Shown: positions 1-11,894 of the stretch, in pieces
How positions within the stretch are numbered: position 1 is the stretch's first letter
How the letters are laid out: the number at the start of each line of letters is the position of its first letter
DNA from: Silene noctiflora
Taxonomy: Eukaryota; Streptophyta; Magnoliopsida; Caryophyllales; Caryophyllaceae
Length of the DNA stretch: 64,000 nt
NCBI GenBank assembly: GCA_009801015.1
Contig: VHZZ01000058.1
Coordinates: 197,970 to 261,969, forward strand
Reading direction: 5' to 3'
Program-made: the position numbers and the translations under genes
Notes under the pieces: model-generated
Database searches by the model: none
Told to the model about the DNA's origin: nothing
What the model saw: only the letters and a program-made list of their open reading frames with translations

Positions 1-180
1 AAGAAAGTATATATGAATAATGAGCTAACTAATTGATTTAAGTAAAATATTAATAACGGAAGTAGTGAATTTGTCTCATAATTTATTTCATCGTAGTTTT
101 AAAATATGGCATAGAAAAATATATTAATGATACATTTATGAGTTATGCAATTTTAATATAGTTTTATTTAATTGAACCTA
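1..180. repeat. dispersed repeat, end of an element cut by the window edge
   Basis: The first ~180 bases reappear in reverse complement at about 10680-10860 with only scattered differences, including the shared words 'gtgaatttgtctcataattt' and 'catagaaaaatatattaatg'. This marks a dispersed element of unknown class. No coding potential is visible in either copy. Confidence 0.75.
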
Positions 181-304
181 AATTTTAATGCTAAATAATA
201 ATTATAAATTAGAATCTTTCCTAATTGCTATTAGACTAAAACCCGCTTTATGCTCATAATCAAAGACTCGTTCCCTTTCAAGCCTAGCAAGGGTCAAGTG
301 CCGG

Positions 305-780
305 TATCTAGCAAGATTGTATCCGATTCCCTTCCCATTAAGTGATAGAGGCGATAGATAAGTACAAGTATAGCTAGCGAGATTGAATTGTATCCGATTC
401 CCTTCCTATTAAGTGATAAAGGTGACAAAGAAGTACAACTAGCTAGCGAGATTGAATTCTATCCGATTCTCTTCCTATTAAGTGATAAAGGTGACAGAGA
501 AGTACAAGTAGCTAGCGAGATTGAATGTATCCGATTCCCTTCCTATTAAGTGATAAAGGTTACAAGTAGCTAGCTAGATTGAATGTATCCGATTCCCTTC
601 CCACTAAAACATAAAGGTGACAGAGAAGTACAAGAAGCTAGCGAGATTGAATTCTATCAGATTCCCTTCCCATTAAGTGATAAAGGCGACAATGAAGTAC
701 ATGAAGCTAGCGAGATTGAATTGTATCCGATTCCCTTCCCATTAAGTGCTAGAGGTGACAGAGAAGTACAAGTAGTATCT
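305..780 (+). repeat. minisatellite, seven 58-69 bp units with 23-codon coding potential
   Basis: Seven head-to-tail units each contain 'tatccgattcccttcc', then 'taagtgataaaggtgac', then 'gctagcgagattgaa'. Full units are 69 bp, exactly 23 codons, and read as a peptide with the cores 'YPIPFPLSDKGD' and 'EVQEASEIE'. The last three units stay open from the ATG at 583 to a stop at 796-798, giving 71 residues. Units 2 and 3 are also open in the same sense, while shorter units break the frame. It lies about 200 bp upstream of the MLP start codon. It may be promoter DNA or a coding relic. Confidence 0.8.
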
Positions 781-885
781 TCTAAAGAAGCTCAATAATG
801 CAATAATTTACGGCATATTTGATGTAAACCACATAAGCAAGTACGTCAGTAGGATCATTTTTCTATAGTGGTAGTTCATGATCTT

Positions 886-897
886 CTTCTATAAATT
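886..897 (+). promoter_or_regulatory. TATA-like box of the MLP gene
   Basis: 'ctataaatta' lies about 85-90 bp before the ATG at 978, a normal distance for a plant core promoter with a short leader. It is the only good TATA-like word in the 100 bases before the start codon. Confidence 0.4.
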
Positions 898-977
898 AGG
901 AGGACGAAGATTGAACCTCGCCTCATTCATCAATCGCATAAATAGTATCATTATTGTAAGTGAAAGTTTACGGCAAA

Positions 978-1543
978 ATGGCTAAAATGCACAAGATCGA
1001 GGAGAAAGTTGAGTTGAATTGTCCAGCTGAGAAAATATTCGAAATGCTGAGGGCTAAACAAACTGAAATTCCGGAACTTTGCTCCGACAAAGTTCCTAGT
1101 ATCAAAGTACACCAAGGTGACTGGCTCAGTGTTGGTAGTACTCGCAAATGGGACTTGAACATCGGTATATATATATTTACCCTTTTACATCTTTCTGTCT
1201 TAACTGATTCTTTACGTTTTTTTGGATTTTGGTATCTTACAACGTATGTAATGAAACAGGTGAGAAATCGACATATGTCATAGACAGGATCGATGCAATT
1301 GATGAAGAAAACATGAAAATCACTCGCAGTGTCATTGACGGGGAGATAATGACCCATTACAAGTCACTTACAGGGCATATTCAAACAATTCCGAAACAAA
1401 ATGACAACAACTCTTGCATTTTCGTATGCAGTTTGGAATATGAGAAGATCAATGAAGATGCACCCGAACCCAAAGAGTTTCTCAATTTCGGAATTGGTGT
1501 GATCAAGGAGTTGGGTCAGAGCCTCAATTCTGTCGTTAACTAA
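978..1543 (+). CDS. major latex protein-like (MLP), Bet v 1 fold
   Basis: Two exons, 978-1164 and 1260-1543, give 156 residues, the usual MLP length. The single intron splits a Gly codon after about residue 62 and begins GTATAT and ends ACAG; an intron at this place is typical of the family. Residues 1-60 carry the family start 'KIEEKVELNCPAEKIFEML' and the glycine-containing segment 'QGDWLSVGSTRKW'. The end 'FLNFGIGVIKELGQSL' is the long C-terminal helix that closes the hydrophobic pocket. MLPs bind small hydrophobic ligands in the cytosol and are linked to defence and long-distance transport; the ligand here cannot be told. I chose ATG 978 over the GTG at 960 because it gives the conserved N terminus. 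A second Met three codons later is possible. Confidence 0.88.
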
Positions 1544-1854
1544 CGAGTGTGGACACGTCACAATGCCAATTCAATCACACCGTTATGTATTTCACTGTTT
1601 ATGTTCGTTAGTTTCCTTGTTGTATAACATCTACGGTGTGTACGATGACAATATAAATAAATTGTGAAGTTATCATTTGTTTGCTGTTAATTAAAGAATA
1701 ATCATGACTCCCTGCGTGATGTAATTGCTACTCTTGCTGTCCCAGTGAGTAATATTCATTATATCTCCATCTTAATTACGGCTAAGTTGTTTCAGTATTG
1801 ACCAGAATTATCCAATATGAATAACAAGTTCATTAATAAACGTTTCAAGTTTTT

Positions 1855-1910
1855 TCGGAAAATGCACCCGGTGTTTCTCAACTTTGGACTTGGTGTACTC
1901 ACCTCTCTTC
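1855..1910 (+). pseudogene. possible remnant of a second MLP copy
   Basis: A short stretch reading 'FLNFGLGVLT' matches the 'FLNFGIGVIK' of the MLP gene 400 bp upstream. It is preceded in both places by 'atgcacccg'. Nothing before or after continues the family, so it would be a tiny relic of a tandem duplicate. The match is short and could be chance. Confidence 0.3.
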
Positions 1911-2083
1911 AGCTAACTAGGGAGTACGGTGTATGGTTCTCTCGTCGATCTACCAAATCAACCAACAAAACTACTACGCGTTTTACTATTTATGTTACCG
2001 ATAATGGAAGGTTGTATTCTCCGAATTTTCAATTAATGTTCTTGTTATTTGTTATTTCCCTTAGTAACCCACAAAATGATTAG

Positions 2084-2650
2084 TAGATAAAATGAACTCG
2101 GAGTAAAGCGCGTTGATCCAATACCGATGATTAAACTTTTCTGGGTGTCGATCGGGAATACGAATATCCCATATCGACATTTATTCTTCTATCGACATTT
2201 GGGACAATGTTTTTTGGGCTACTAAATGAAATTTAATGGACCGAGTCCTCTGACCACTCCAAAGCCTTATGGACTCACACAAAAACAAGCCCACTTACCT
2301 AATCAAAAATTCCTTGACAAAACCCAAAGGCCCAAAAAGCCAAAGTTAAGCATGATGATGCCCATCAAATGATTTCGAAACCCGACAGCATCAAAACTGC
2401 CCTTTGGCTTCGTCTCCAATGAAAATAGTTTATAGGCAATAAGAAAGAGGAATGGTAACTATTAGAAAGGTAAAACTATGATATTTCCAAACTTGATTAT
2501 TCAATGAAACCTTTCGAGTTTGACATACACATTTCGATACATTTTCCTTATAACAACTCCCTATACAGAGATATCTGACAGAAAGAGTTGCTCAATTTTA
2601 TACACACTACTCTTAACTTCTTCTTTTCTACTCTTTGATATCGAACTATA
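2084..2650. other. intergenic region between convergent genes
   Basis: No open frame, repeat or RNA gene is evident. It holds the 3' flank of the kinase gene on the minus strand. No clear poly(A) signal or terminator stands out. Confidence 0.5.
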
Positions 2651-2719
2651 CCTGTTGATCAGACCGCTGATGATGAAAGAACGATAAACAGCTCATGGAT
2701 GCAGGATGCCTCCACAAAG

Positions 2720-5700
2720 CTAAGATTTTTCACTCGGTTTAGGCGAGGGATGATACTGATGGTGATAGGGTGATGCGCGAGAACCAGTTGGTATTGACAG
2801 ACTCCTGAGTCCAGGTTGTTGCCCGTTCCTCTGCTGGGGCCCGTAGGCTTGACCATTTCGAGAACTCGAGATGGGCCTGCCTCGTTCAGATTGCATGCTC
2901 TGGAAAGAGTTGGATGAGCTTGCCATGTCCTTGAGGTTAGGCAGAGGCTTCAGAATGTTGACAACTTCACTCATGAGGGGTCGTGCCTTGGGGTCCCGGT
3001 TAAGGCAGCGAGAAGCCAACTGCACTGCCTTTTGAGCGCCTTTCATTGAAAAATGACCTTCAAGTCGCGGGTCAATCAGACGGTAAAATCTCCTTTGGTC
3101 TCCAAGATGTGGCCTAGCCCACTCGACAAGGTTATGTTCCCCATTAGGACGGGATTTGTCCATAGACCTCCTGCCCGTAATCATTTCAAGCAAAACAACT
3201 CCAAAGCTGTAAACATCGCTTCTTGATGTCAGATGGCCTGATTCACAAAACAAGAATGTTACTATATTAGAACTCAGATCAACTTCCCAAAACTGGCAAG
3301 ACAGCAGTCAGCCAGTCAGCAATTAATACCATTAAGTAAATGAAAAAATGAGACTCTGAGTTAGGCACATTCTTGGGTCGGTACTTACAGGTAGATTCAT
3401 TTTTGGGGTCAATTTTGGCCAGGGAAGGTGCCGAGGTGGGGTAGTAACTAGTAAGTAGGAGAATACCATTAAGTAAATGAAAAAATATAGGAAGAAGAAA
3501 TATCTACAAGCGGTCGAGTACAGCTATAAGTGTCCAAGTATTAGAAGTATCAACGATTCTCAAAGGAGATTTATATGCGCATCTGACACTGAACCAGTTA
3601 GAAGAATCATCACACATAAAAGCATGTCAAGAATTTTCGGAAGGTGCATTCATGTTCAAATACTAAAAGAACGCAAATAGCCGAAGCAGCATTAATCTTT
3701 CCAACTTCCCCAAAACTTTCTCGGCATTTGTGAATTCACAAATTATATCTACTGGGTAGCAAATGGCAACGCTTCCAATAGAGGACAAAAGTACATCATG
3801 ATCGCATGGCACAATCGTAGCTTACTCGCTAAGAGGGCTCCTTGTTTTCCAATGCATAAGATCATATTAGCATATGTTATCAAGGAAACAGAAACTTGCA
3901 AAATGGTGTTTCCAACAACACAAACAACCTGGCGAAACTGGTTCTCCGTACCAGCGCCATAGAACAAAGATGCAACAGGTTGGCCAACACATAAATCACT
4001 TTAGCAGCTACAATTAAGTAGAGAATCTAAATTATCATATATAAATCAAAGAATCTATTAACCGCCCAAAATCTAGAAAATTTATCTTTTTGTTCATTAA
4101 TTTACACAGGACGGAAACTAACAACCCAAACCAGTCAATGTTATATGCATACATCAAAAGGCATAAGAAAAACTTCATTAACAGCAAAGAAGCAAGATAC
4201 TTCTTGGATAGACTTTACCTGTCATCACATACTCAGGGGCTGCATAGCCGTATGTTCCCATCACACGGGTGGATACATGAGTTTTACCTTCTTCAGGACC
4301 ATCTTTAGCAAGGCCAAAATCCGACAGTTTGGCATTGTACTCCTGACATAGCATCTCATAAGGGTAAAATAACAGGCTTACATAGTAAACAGTGAAATAC
4401 GAAGTAAAACGGTAATTCAGGGACTTACCGCATCTAACAAGATATTGGAGGTCTTGAAATCACGGTATATCACCGGCTTTTCTGCTTCTTCATGGAGAAA
4501 AGTAAGACCCTTAGCAGCACCTAAAGCAATTTTCATCCGGATTGACCATGGAAGAGGCAGAGACCCTACGAAATTACCATATTTAGAACATTTTCATAAA
4601 TGGAAGTTTGTCATCACACATGGAAAGACTACATAAAAGGCATAGCAGATTGCAGCCCTAAGAAAAAGAAGAAGAAAGACAATGAAAAACAGAAAAGGCG
4701 CATAGGCAAAAGCACCATTTCATTACGGCAAACTTTTGAACAATTTTCGTCGAAGTTGAAACAACTCATTTCCGCGAGAACACGTTCCTATCCAGCGTAA
4801 AATGATCCGTCGCAAAATAAAAAAATATCTGTCCTTTTTTTCCATCTTTTTTCACTGTTTTATCTCACATGGGCGGTTTCAAAGGGGGATTCATGTTAGC
4901 TGACCAAAATAGTCAACTTTAATAGCACAAGTAAAATAGCACAAGTAAATCACAGGTCAAATACTAGTATGCATGTAGATCACACAGAGCCATCGATACG
5001 ACAAAAATCTACGTATAAGAGGATGTATATGCGACAACATAACATAGATCTGGCATTATCCCAATAAGGCGTTAATATCAACGAGCAAGCAATTGGTACG
5101 CAGATATTCCAAAATAACTCCCCTCCCACCGACACGCACACACCCAAAAAAAACTGAAAAATTAGTCTTGGAAAAATGCAAATGGTTAAAAATCGTCTTC
5201 TTAAGTAGTAGTAGTAGTATTAGTAGTACATCTTCACATACTTCAATTTCTACAAATAAACGTATGTTACTCTGACTTGGCTACAAGTGTTGGATACGGT
5301 TATTTTCAGCAAGTTTTCAATTTTTTGGTTAAAATGTAGTGTCGAAGCTATATCAAGTTCTAAGGTTTAAATATGATTAAGAAATCAAAAGTAAGGGATA
5401 CTCTAAAGGCAGACAGACATTGCACCGTTAGGTTTAACAAAATACAAGTTTCCAAGATCATCGAGGAGGTTGTAAAACGCAACTGCACTACAGAATCGGA
5501 AAATGGTAAGTGACCGGAAAAGCAAAAGGAATTTGATTACGAACAATGAATATATGATTTAAATCTAAAAGTCTCAAAAAAAATTTGGCTTGCTCTCAGC
5601 TTTAAAGTAGTGTCCATGTTAAATTATCCTAAGAAATCCTTATGACGATCCAAAAAAAATTTATGTCTACGAACAGAAAATAGCTGTCGTAGGAGATACT

Positions 5701-8367
5701 ACTATGGGTAATATTTGATATACTGGATGTTATTAACTCTCTTTCTTTATTAATATAAATGGAAATACTAACCATGATAACCCTATAAAGCAGAGAGCTT
5801 TTATGGGAGTTCAGAGAGCCAAGTTCCTAAAATAGATAGTAGCCGGCATGACGAAATGAAACTATCTGTCCTATGCCAACCATGAATTAATGATAAAACT
5901 CAGGTGGAGTATTTGCAAGATTATTTGCTCTTTTAGGATTCAGGGAAAGCATATGAATGGAAGTTCCGATACTTGCAAACAGTAATAGAAGGTGAATTTG
6001 GTAAGACTGATATTTTTAGATACAAAGGCTAAAACTGATAAATCGAGAAAAAAACTGAAAGTGGATCATCCCAATTTTTAGGTTCAGGCTTAAGATACTT
6101 TTTAAAACCTTTCTTATTTGTCTGATGATAGAAAGGAACTCAAATATCATATAATGTACTATACTAGTATGCTTCAAGCCTTCAACGATCACGAAATAGA
6201 TACCATAACAATTACAATCCTTCATATGTGTTTCCTCGCTACTAAATGTTAACAGTTAAAACTTGTCAATTAAGTTTGTCAAACTAATCGTCAAAATCCT
6301 ATATGCTAGCAAAATAAAGTGAAGTCAGTTTTTTTAATTTTTAACACTAAATCGAAGCGAAACTATAAACTGAATAAGAGGAATTGCGAATCATCAAAGA
6401 GATCATTTAACCTGAGAATGTATGCCTAATCTGCAATTCATTCCAAAAAATGCACCTAAAGGCCCCAAACTAAAAAGAAATGAGAATGGTAAAATTGAGG
6501 TCACAGTAATCGCCATGAACAAAATTCTAGTAGCTTAACTCCCGATTCCCCTCTAAAGTAGTGGCTTTATAGAAAAGCTAGGGTGATTACTGATAAGCAA
6601 TCAGAGAAAATGCAAAATGTACGTTTATGCTTGGTTTACTTTCATCACCAATCATTCTGAAGCTTAACTACCAATAGTCAATTATTACACCTATACGGCT
6701 ACACTTACGCTACCACAGAAAAGAATGAGACTTTTTGACTAAAACAGTAACATACTCCTAAAAAGATGATTCTCCAAGCTTCCTCGAGGCATGAATTCAT
6801 AAACTAGCAGCCTTTGATCATCTTCCATGCAGTAACCAATAAGTTTGACCAGATTTGGATGAATAAGTTCACCCAAGTAAATCACTTCTGCCTGTGAATG
6901 TAACAGCATAAGGGAATAAATAGGTTCAAAATGTAACATAAGAAACATGAGCGTAAGATAGTAAAGATCAATTGAAATACCAGCCACTCTTTATGACCCT
7001 GGAGTCCATCATGGTTGAGCGTTTTAACAGCAACGGTAAGACCCATACCAGGTTTCACAGGAGCAGTACCATTCTCTTCAATCCATCCTTTGAATACACA
7101 GCCAAACCCTCCTTCACCAAGGAGACTCTCTGGTCTAAAGTTTCTTGTTGCTGACTTCAAATCATTAAATGCGAATTTGCGAAGACGAGAGGATAGTTTA
7201 AGTTCTTCTTCCAACTTGGCTGTTGATGTGCTACTTTCAGCGTTACTTGTTGTTGTAGATGGGACAGTTGCAGTCAATGGCTGATCTTTGCTAGCATCAG
7301 TTGGTGATTTACTTTCAGCTGATAAAAAATGACATCATCAGTAGCTTTTCGTCTTTGTCATCGGAAAGAAAACAATTTTAATCAGAAAAGAGCACTCTTT
7401 TGCCTAAGTGAATATCAGAGCAGTAGTAATATCAGAGCAGATCTTTCGAAAATTAAAACTGGCAATTAAGTATATAACCTTTAAAACCAATGATAGATTT
7501 ACTTATACTTAGCCAGCAAAATTCCTCTATCTTTTTCTGCAGCGGATCAGAATCTATGAATTTAAGTTCATTTGGGATAAGAAGTCTGTCAAATTAGAAT
7601 CGATACAAACTAGCCTTTTGAAGTTCCGTAATGCTCCTTACTCTGAATGCAAATTTATTTCACCCACCAAGCAATTTTATAAATCGAGCATTCGCTAAAT
7701 ACCCGATGACAGAACTCTGTGATATCTATAAAACAATGCATTTCATGATCTTCATTCAGTAACTCCTTTCAGAATAACAAGATGTATGTATACAAACCAA
7801 AACATGCAACAAAATAAATCAAGCCCATAGGACAGAATAACTATAATAACAAACTAACAACATTAATTACAAAATGCATTTAAGATTAATTACAAAAACA
7901 AATTTACACTAATTACAAAATGCCATAAGTGGGGGGAACACACACAACAGACAAACAACAAAAACTGTCATTAACAGTCAAACATATAACTTCTCCAAAA
8001 TTCTATACCAAAATAATCACAGTACTCCTGTAAGGACTCGTCCCAATCATTTGTTTACTTTAATTAAAATACGTCTCACGAAGAATATAAAAGATAAACA
8101 AATGATAACGGATTTTAAAGACGAAAAATTACCATAGTTGGCACTGCTCCCACTCAGAGAACTCTCAACTTTGGATTTTGCAGAAATGCAACCACCCAAA
8201 AAACACAACTTAATCCAACAACCAGTATTCTCAGCTGAATGATCATCTTCATCATTAACATTAAAATCAACATTAACATTCTTCTTTTTCCCCTCTTTTG
8301 ATTTCTCAACATCCCATTTCTCCACTTTATCTATTCCACTACCAATTCCCATATTATAAATTCCCAA
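2720..8367 (-). CDS. receptor-like cytoplasmic kinase VII, PBL34/35/36 type
   Basis: Six exons: 8133-8367, 6981-7318, 6756-6891, 4429-4565, 4219-4342 and 2720-3237. All have GT-AG borders and they sum to 495 codons plus stop. The protein starts MGIYNMG, so Gly2 could be myristoylated, and a Cys-containing segment '[12 protein letters not shown]' follows. The kinase domain begins near residue 130: 'GEGGFG' at 146-151, VAVK Lys177, 'YRDFKTSN' with Asp272, DFG Asp290, and 'GTYGYAAPE' ending at 319. All catalytic residues are present, so it should be active. The tail is Ser/Pro rich and ends 'SPKPSEKS'. RLCK VII-7 kinases act at the plasma membrane below pattern-recognition receptors. The closest remembered match is Arabidopsis PBL34/35/36, and I cannot choose among the three. 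Intron 3 is 2.2 kb. The second Met, at residue 6, is an alternative start. Confidence 0.95.
4566..6755 (-). other. large intron 3 of the PBL-type kinase
   Basis: 2.2 kb of AT-rich intron. The only structure seen is a short AGT trinucleotide run near 5204-5230. No transposon ends or second gene were recognised. Confidence 0.6.
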
Positions 8368-8680
8368 TTAATCAAACTCCTCAAGAACCCTAATTTCCAC
8401 TCAAATACCAAACAAAGACTCAATTTTTACCAAAACCCAGAAACTTATATTACTTAAATTAAGTACCCTTTTGATTAAAACCTATAAAAATCACAATTTT
8501 TGATGAATTAACACAGACCCAGATGATAAAAATTGATAAAAAAATGGATATAAATTAAAAGATTAGACCTTTAATAACATAAAACATCAATTTTTTGATG
8601 ATTTTTTTTTTGTATAAATTATGAATTTTTGGTAGTTTTTATAATAAACAGTTAAGACCCAGAAAAAGAAACTGACTAAT

Positions 8681-8686
8681 TCAAAA

Positions 8687-8711
<25 letters not shown>
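8681..8711. repeat. poly(A) homopolymer tract
   Basis: A run of about 29 adenines lies within the probable 5' leader or promoter of the kinase gene, some 310-340 bp upstream of its start codon. No retroelement body could be attached to it, so it is listed only as a simple repeat. Confidence 0.8.
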
Positions 8712-8717
<6 letters not shown>

Positions 8718-8867
8718 TTCTGGAAAATTAAAATTAAAAAAGAAATAAAATATTGTGAATCATCAGTTGCTTTCTTCACTCTCTATCTATCACTACAAAT
8801 CATTTTCATGAAACTTTAATTTAATCAGATTATATATATATAATGGGAGACTGCAAAAGTAAGATCA

Positions 8868-8957
8868 AGCTGCCCGGCGAATACGGGCAGGTGGGGGGAT
8901 TAGGGGGATTAGAGTATGATTAAACTGCCCGGGAGAGGGGAGACTACTGCCCGTTGT
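8868..8957. promoter_or_regulatory. G-rich segment with CTGCCCG/CGGGCAG inverted motifs
   Basis: 'CTGCCCG' and 'CGGGCAG' face each other over 7 bases (8870-8890). They are followed by runs of six and five G and then two further 'CTGCCCG' words before 8957. In a region otherwise about 70% A+T this is conspicuous. It lies 500-600 bp upstream of the kinase start. Function is unknown; quadruplex or protein binding is conceivable. Confidence 0.45.
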
Positions 8958-8959
8958 GT

Positions 8960-10440
8960 GTTCACAAGAAACACATTGAGTTGAGTTGTAACTTGTATGA
9001 ATAAGTGTGTGTTGGTATGAAGATTGTGAATAAAGAATAAAATGTTCCGGAAAATAAGTTTGATTTTGTTAATAAAATTGTTTTAAATGATGAATATTGT
9101 GATTTGTTTTGAAAAAGTAATAATTTATGCAATATTTTCTGCGATTTATTCAACTTTATAGGTGTGTATATGTTTTTTCTGTTATGTTTTAATGGCAAAT
9201 TATCATTTATAATCGTTGTAATTTACAAAAGGGAGTGTAACGTTATTTAAACCAGTGCTTTTTTGGGGGTGGTGGTGCAAATCACCCCTCTGTTGTAAAT
9301 TACGGAGGTTATCGGGAAGATTTACTGCTGTTTTATAAGTCATATTAAAATGGTAATATTTTAATGGAAATTGGTAATAAAAATTAAGTAATGATGTGAG
9401 TGAAACCATTATAAAATTAAATCAACAAATTAATTTTGATAAATAAAAATTAAAAATGGCAAATTCTCGAAATTTGACATAAGTTTAATCAATAAATTTA
9501 ATCAAGAATTACTTGATCATACTCCATATGATACAAAATTGTAAACGGCTTATAAAACTATAAAATTATAAAATTGTTTTATAAAAATTATAAAATCATT
9601 ATAAAATTTAATCAACACATTTCTCATGACATTAGTCGATTTTCTTATTAGCTTTGCAATTCCATTTTTTCATTTCCAATCAAAATACAAGTATTAGACG
9701 TGAAAACTATTTGACTGTTATTTTAAAATCCATAAATAATACACTAACAAAAGTAAACTCTTTACATATACCGTGTAAGTAACTAAAAAAGGAATTGCTA
9801 TAAAACTACACATAAGTTTTCGAGCAAAATTCAAGCAATCACCTCATACCAAGTTTTCAATATTGATATTGATAATCGAAGAAACAACCATGAACCCAAT
9901 CAATATATTTAAGTTGTTTGATAAATCGTCGGAAAAATGGGTTGTTTAATTTGAAGATGAGTCGGAGGAAAATACGAGAATAATATGTGAATATTAAGGG
10001 GAAGAAAGTTATAAACGACTTTTATTAATTTTAGTGCGAGGAACTTCGGAAATTGTTTTACGCTTAAATATCAGACAACTCTTTTATATAATATTTGGAA
10101 CCAAAACGTGTGTTTCGTGTAAGACACTATAAGACGCGTGACAAGTAAGATTCTAACATACCTATTTTGGACGTTTTCTATTAGACGATCTTATAATAAA
10201 ATTAGTTCGAAATAATTCTATTATTAAAGGTAAAACAATGGTAATGATTTAATGAATTATATTAAGTAGTTCACTTAAGAAATGATCACTTAGAACAAAA
10301 ACAATGTTTATTAACAACGTTAAAAAAGGTATGTGCTAGCTTCAAAATAAAATAAAATTCAATAGAAGTTACACATTTAATTAATCAATAAGTCTCTCGA
10401 GAGACTGTTTCTCACTAAATTAGTGGACGACATAACATGC
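8960..10440. other. gene-free AT-rich intergenic DNA
   Basis: No credible gene. The open frames here are short, unrelated to anything I recognise, and rich in Lys, Asn, Ile and Phe as expected by chance in AT-rich DNA. Confidence 0.6.
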
Positions 10441-10448
10441 AAAACCAA

Positions 10449-10575
10449 AATTAAATAACTCCCTCCCCCGACCGTCTCTATGAAATTTTTGTATTAATTC
10501 TAAAATCACGTACGGAGTACGTAAAGAGAAAGTAATAAGTATAGATATTTTGTTTGGTGAATAGGATGGAGTATA
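10449..10575. mobile_element. degenerate Stowaway-like MITE
   Basis: Starts 'ctccctcccccgaccgtctc' and ends 'gaataggatggagta', matching the two inverted ends of the Stowaway-like family that recurs in this window. The interior is short and non-coding. Confidence 0.4.
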
Positions 10576-10677
10576 TTTTCCACACACTATTTTAGGTAAC
10601 TATTTATCTCAGATAACTTATTTGATAAACTAGTATTAGTGTCTAGTCTTGTCCGGGCTACCTCTATTTTTAAAGTT

Positions 10678-10860
10678 TATTTTCAATTAAATAAAACTAC
10701 TTTAAAGTTGTATACATAAATTTATCCATTAATATATTTTTCTATGACATATCTTAAAATTACGATAAAATAAATTATGAGACAAATTCACTACTCCCGC
10801 TATTAATATTTTACTTAAATCGATTGGGTAGCTAATTGTTCATATATACTTTATTTTGTT
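10678..10860. repeat. second, inverted copy of the window-start repeat
   Basis: Reverse complement of bases 1-180. It runs into trinucleotide-like 'attattacttttactac' DNA (10860-11060), which may be part of the same element. Confidence 0.75.
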
Positions 10861-11614
10861 GTTAGTATTGCTACTTTTATTACATTCATTATTATTGTTA
10901 TTACTTTTACTACCCCTGCCGTAATTATTATTACTTTTACTACCGTCGCATTAATAGTGATAATTTCACTACTCTTGTTGTTACATCATGCTAATATTGT
11001 TATTTTGACTATTCAAAGTGATGATTACTATCATATTACTATAATGTTGCTGCAATTCTTTTCACTACTAGCGGAATTAATTTTACTATTTAGGCATGCA
11101 ATTTTAAGAGGCTTATATATATTTATATAAATATATTATATATATGCATTAAATCAAATCGAAATAATTATGCAATATTATATTTTATGGAAATCTAGCT
11201 TGATTTAATAATTACCTTTTATATTATTTTTGTGTATGTTAAATAATTAACTTTTTTATAATAATTAATACCATAAGTGGGACATGTTTTTTTTAAGGAA
11301 AATCATCATATTCTGATATTCTCTAAATTTATACTTCAACCGAAACTATATAATATTTGCATTGAAGTCCCTTACTCAGGTTTATCACACAACGTTATCG
11401 ATTAAAACTATATAGTATAAATAATTTGTATACATTTATGTAATCACATTTACCATAAAAATGAGAATTAATGATAATTATGATGATTGTTTCAATGACA
11501 TGAATAGTGTGACTTCAGACTTCCTTTAATTTGAGTCCATATCCTTTATGTTTTATAAAAAGAAATAGAGACTTCATTTTTTTATAACGGTTGAGATCTT
11601 ATTTTGCCAACACC

Positions 11615-11826
11615 TAACGATTCTAAATTTAGGGTGGCCCTATATACACTACCAAAATATCCTAGGACACTCCATTTATATGTCATATGGCCGATTCGTC
11701 CTTTCATTTCCTTCAAGTCAAATGCAGCTATTATTATGAAATTTAGGGTATTTTCGTCCACTATCTATTATTGGAGTGTCCCTGTACTTTTTAGGAATGT
11801 ATTTATGTGTACCCTAAATTTATCCC
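11615..11826. mobile_element. non-autonomous DNA transposon with ~45 bp inverted repeats
   Basis: The left end 'taaatttagggt' and right end 'accctaaattta' are inverted. Pairing continues inward to 'ggacactcca' on the left and 'tggagtgtcc' on the right. The ~200 bp body has no conserved protein. A target duplication could not be defined, so the superfamily is open. Confidence 0.55.
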
Positions 11827-11894
11827 TAAAACTAATTGGAAAATGGAAGTTAGAGGGGAAATTATTATTAAATGGGGTTGGAAGAAGGAAATGA

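Noticed and set aside
305-780. CRISPR-like spacing of repeats
   Set aside because: Units are contiguous, without unique spacers, and the DNA is a plant nuclear genome.
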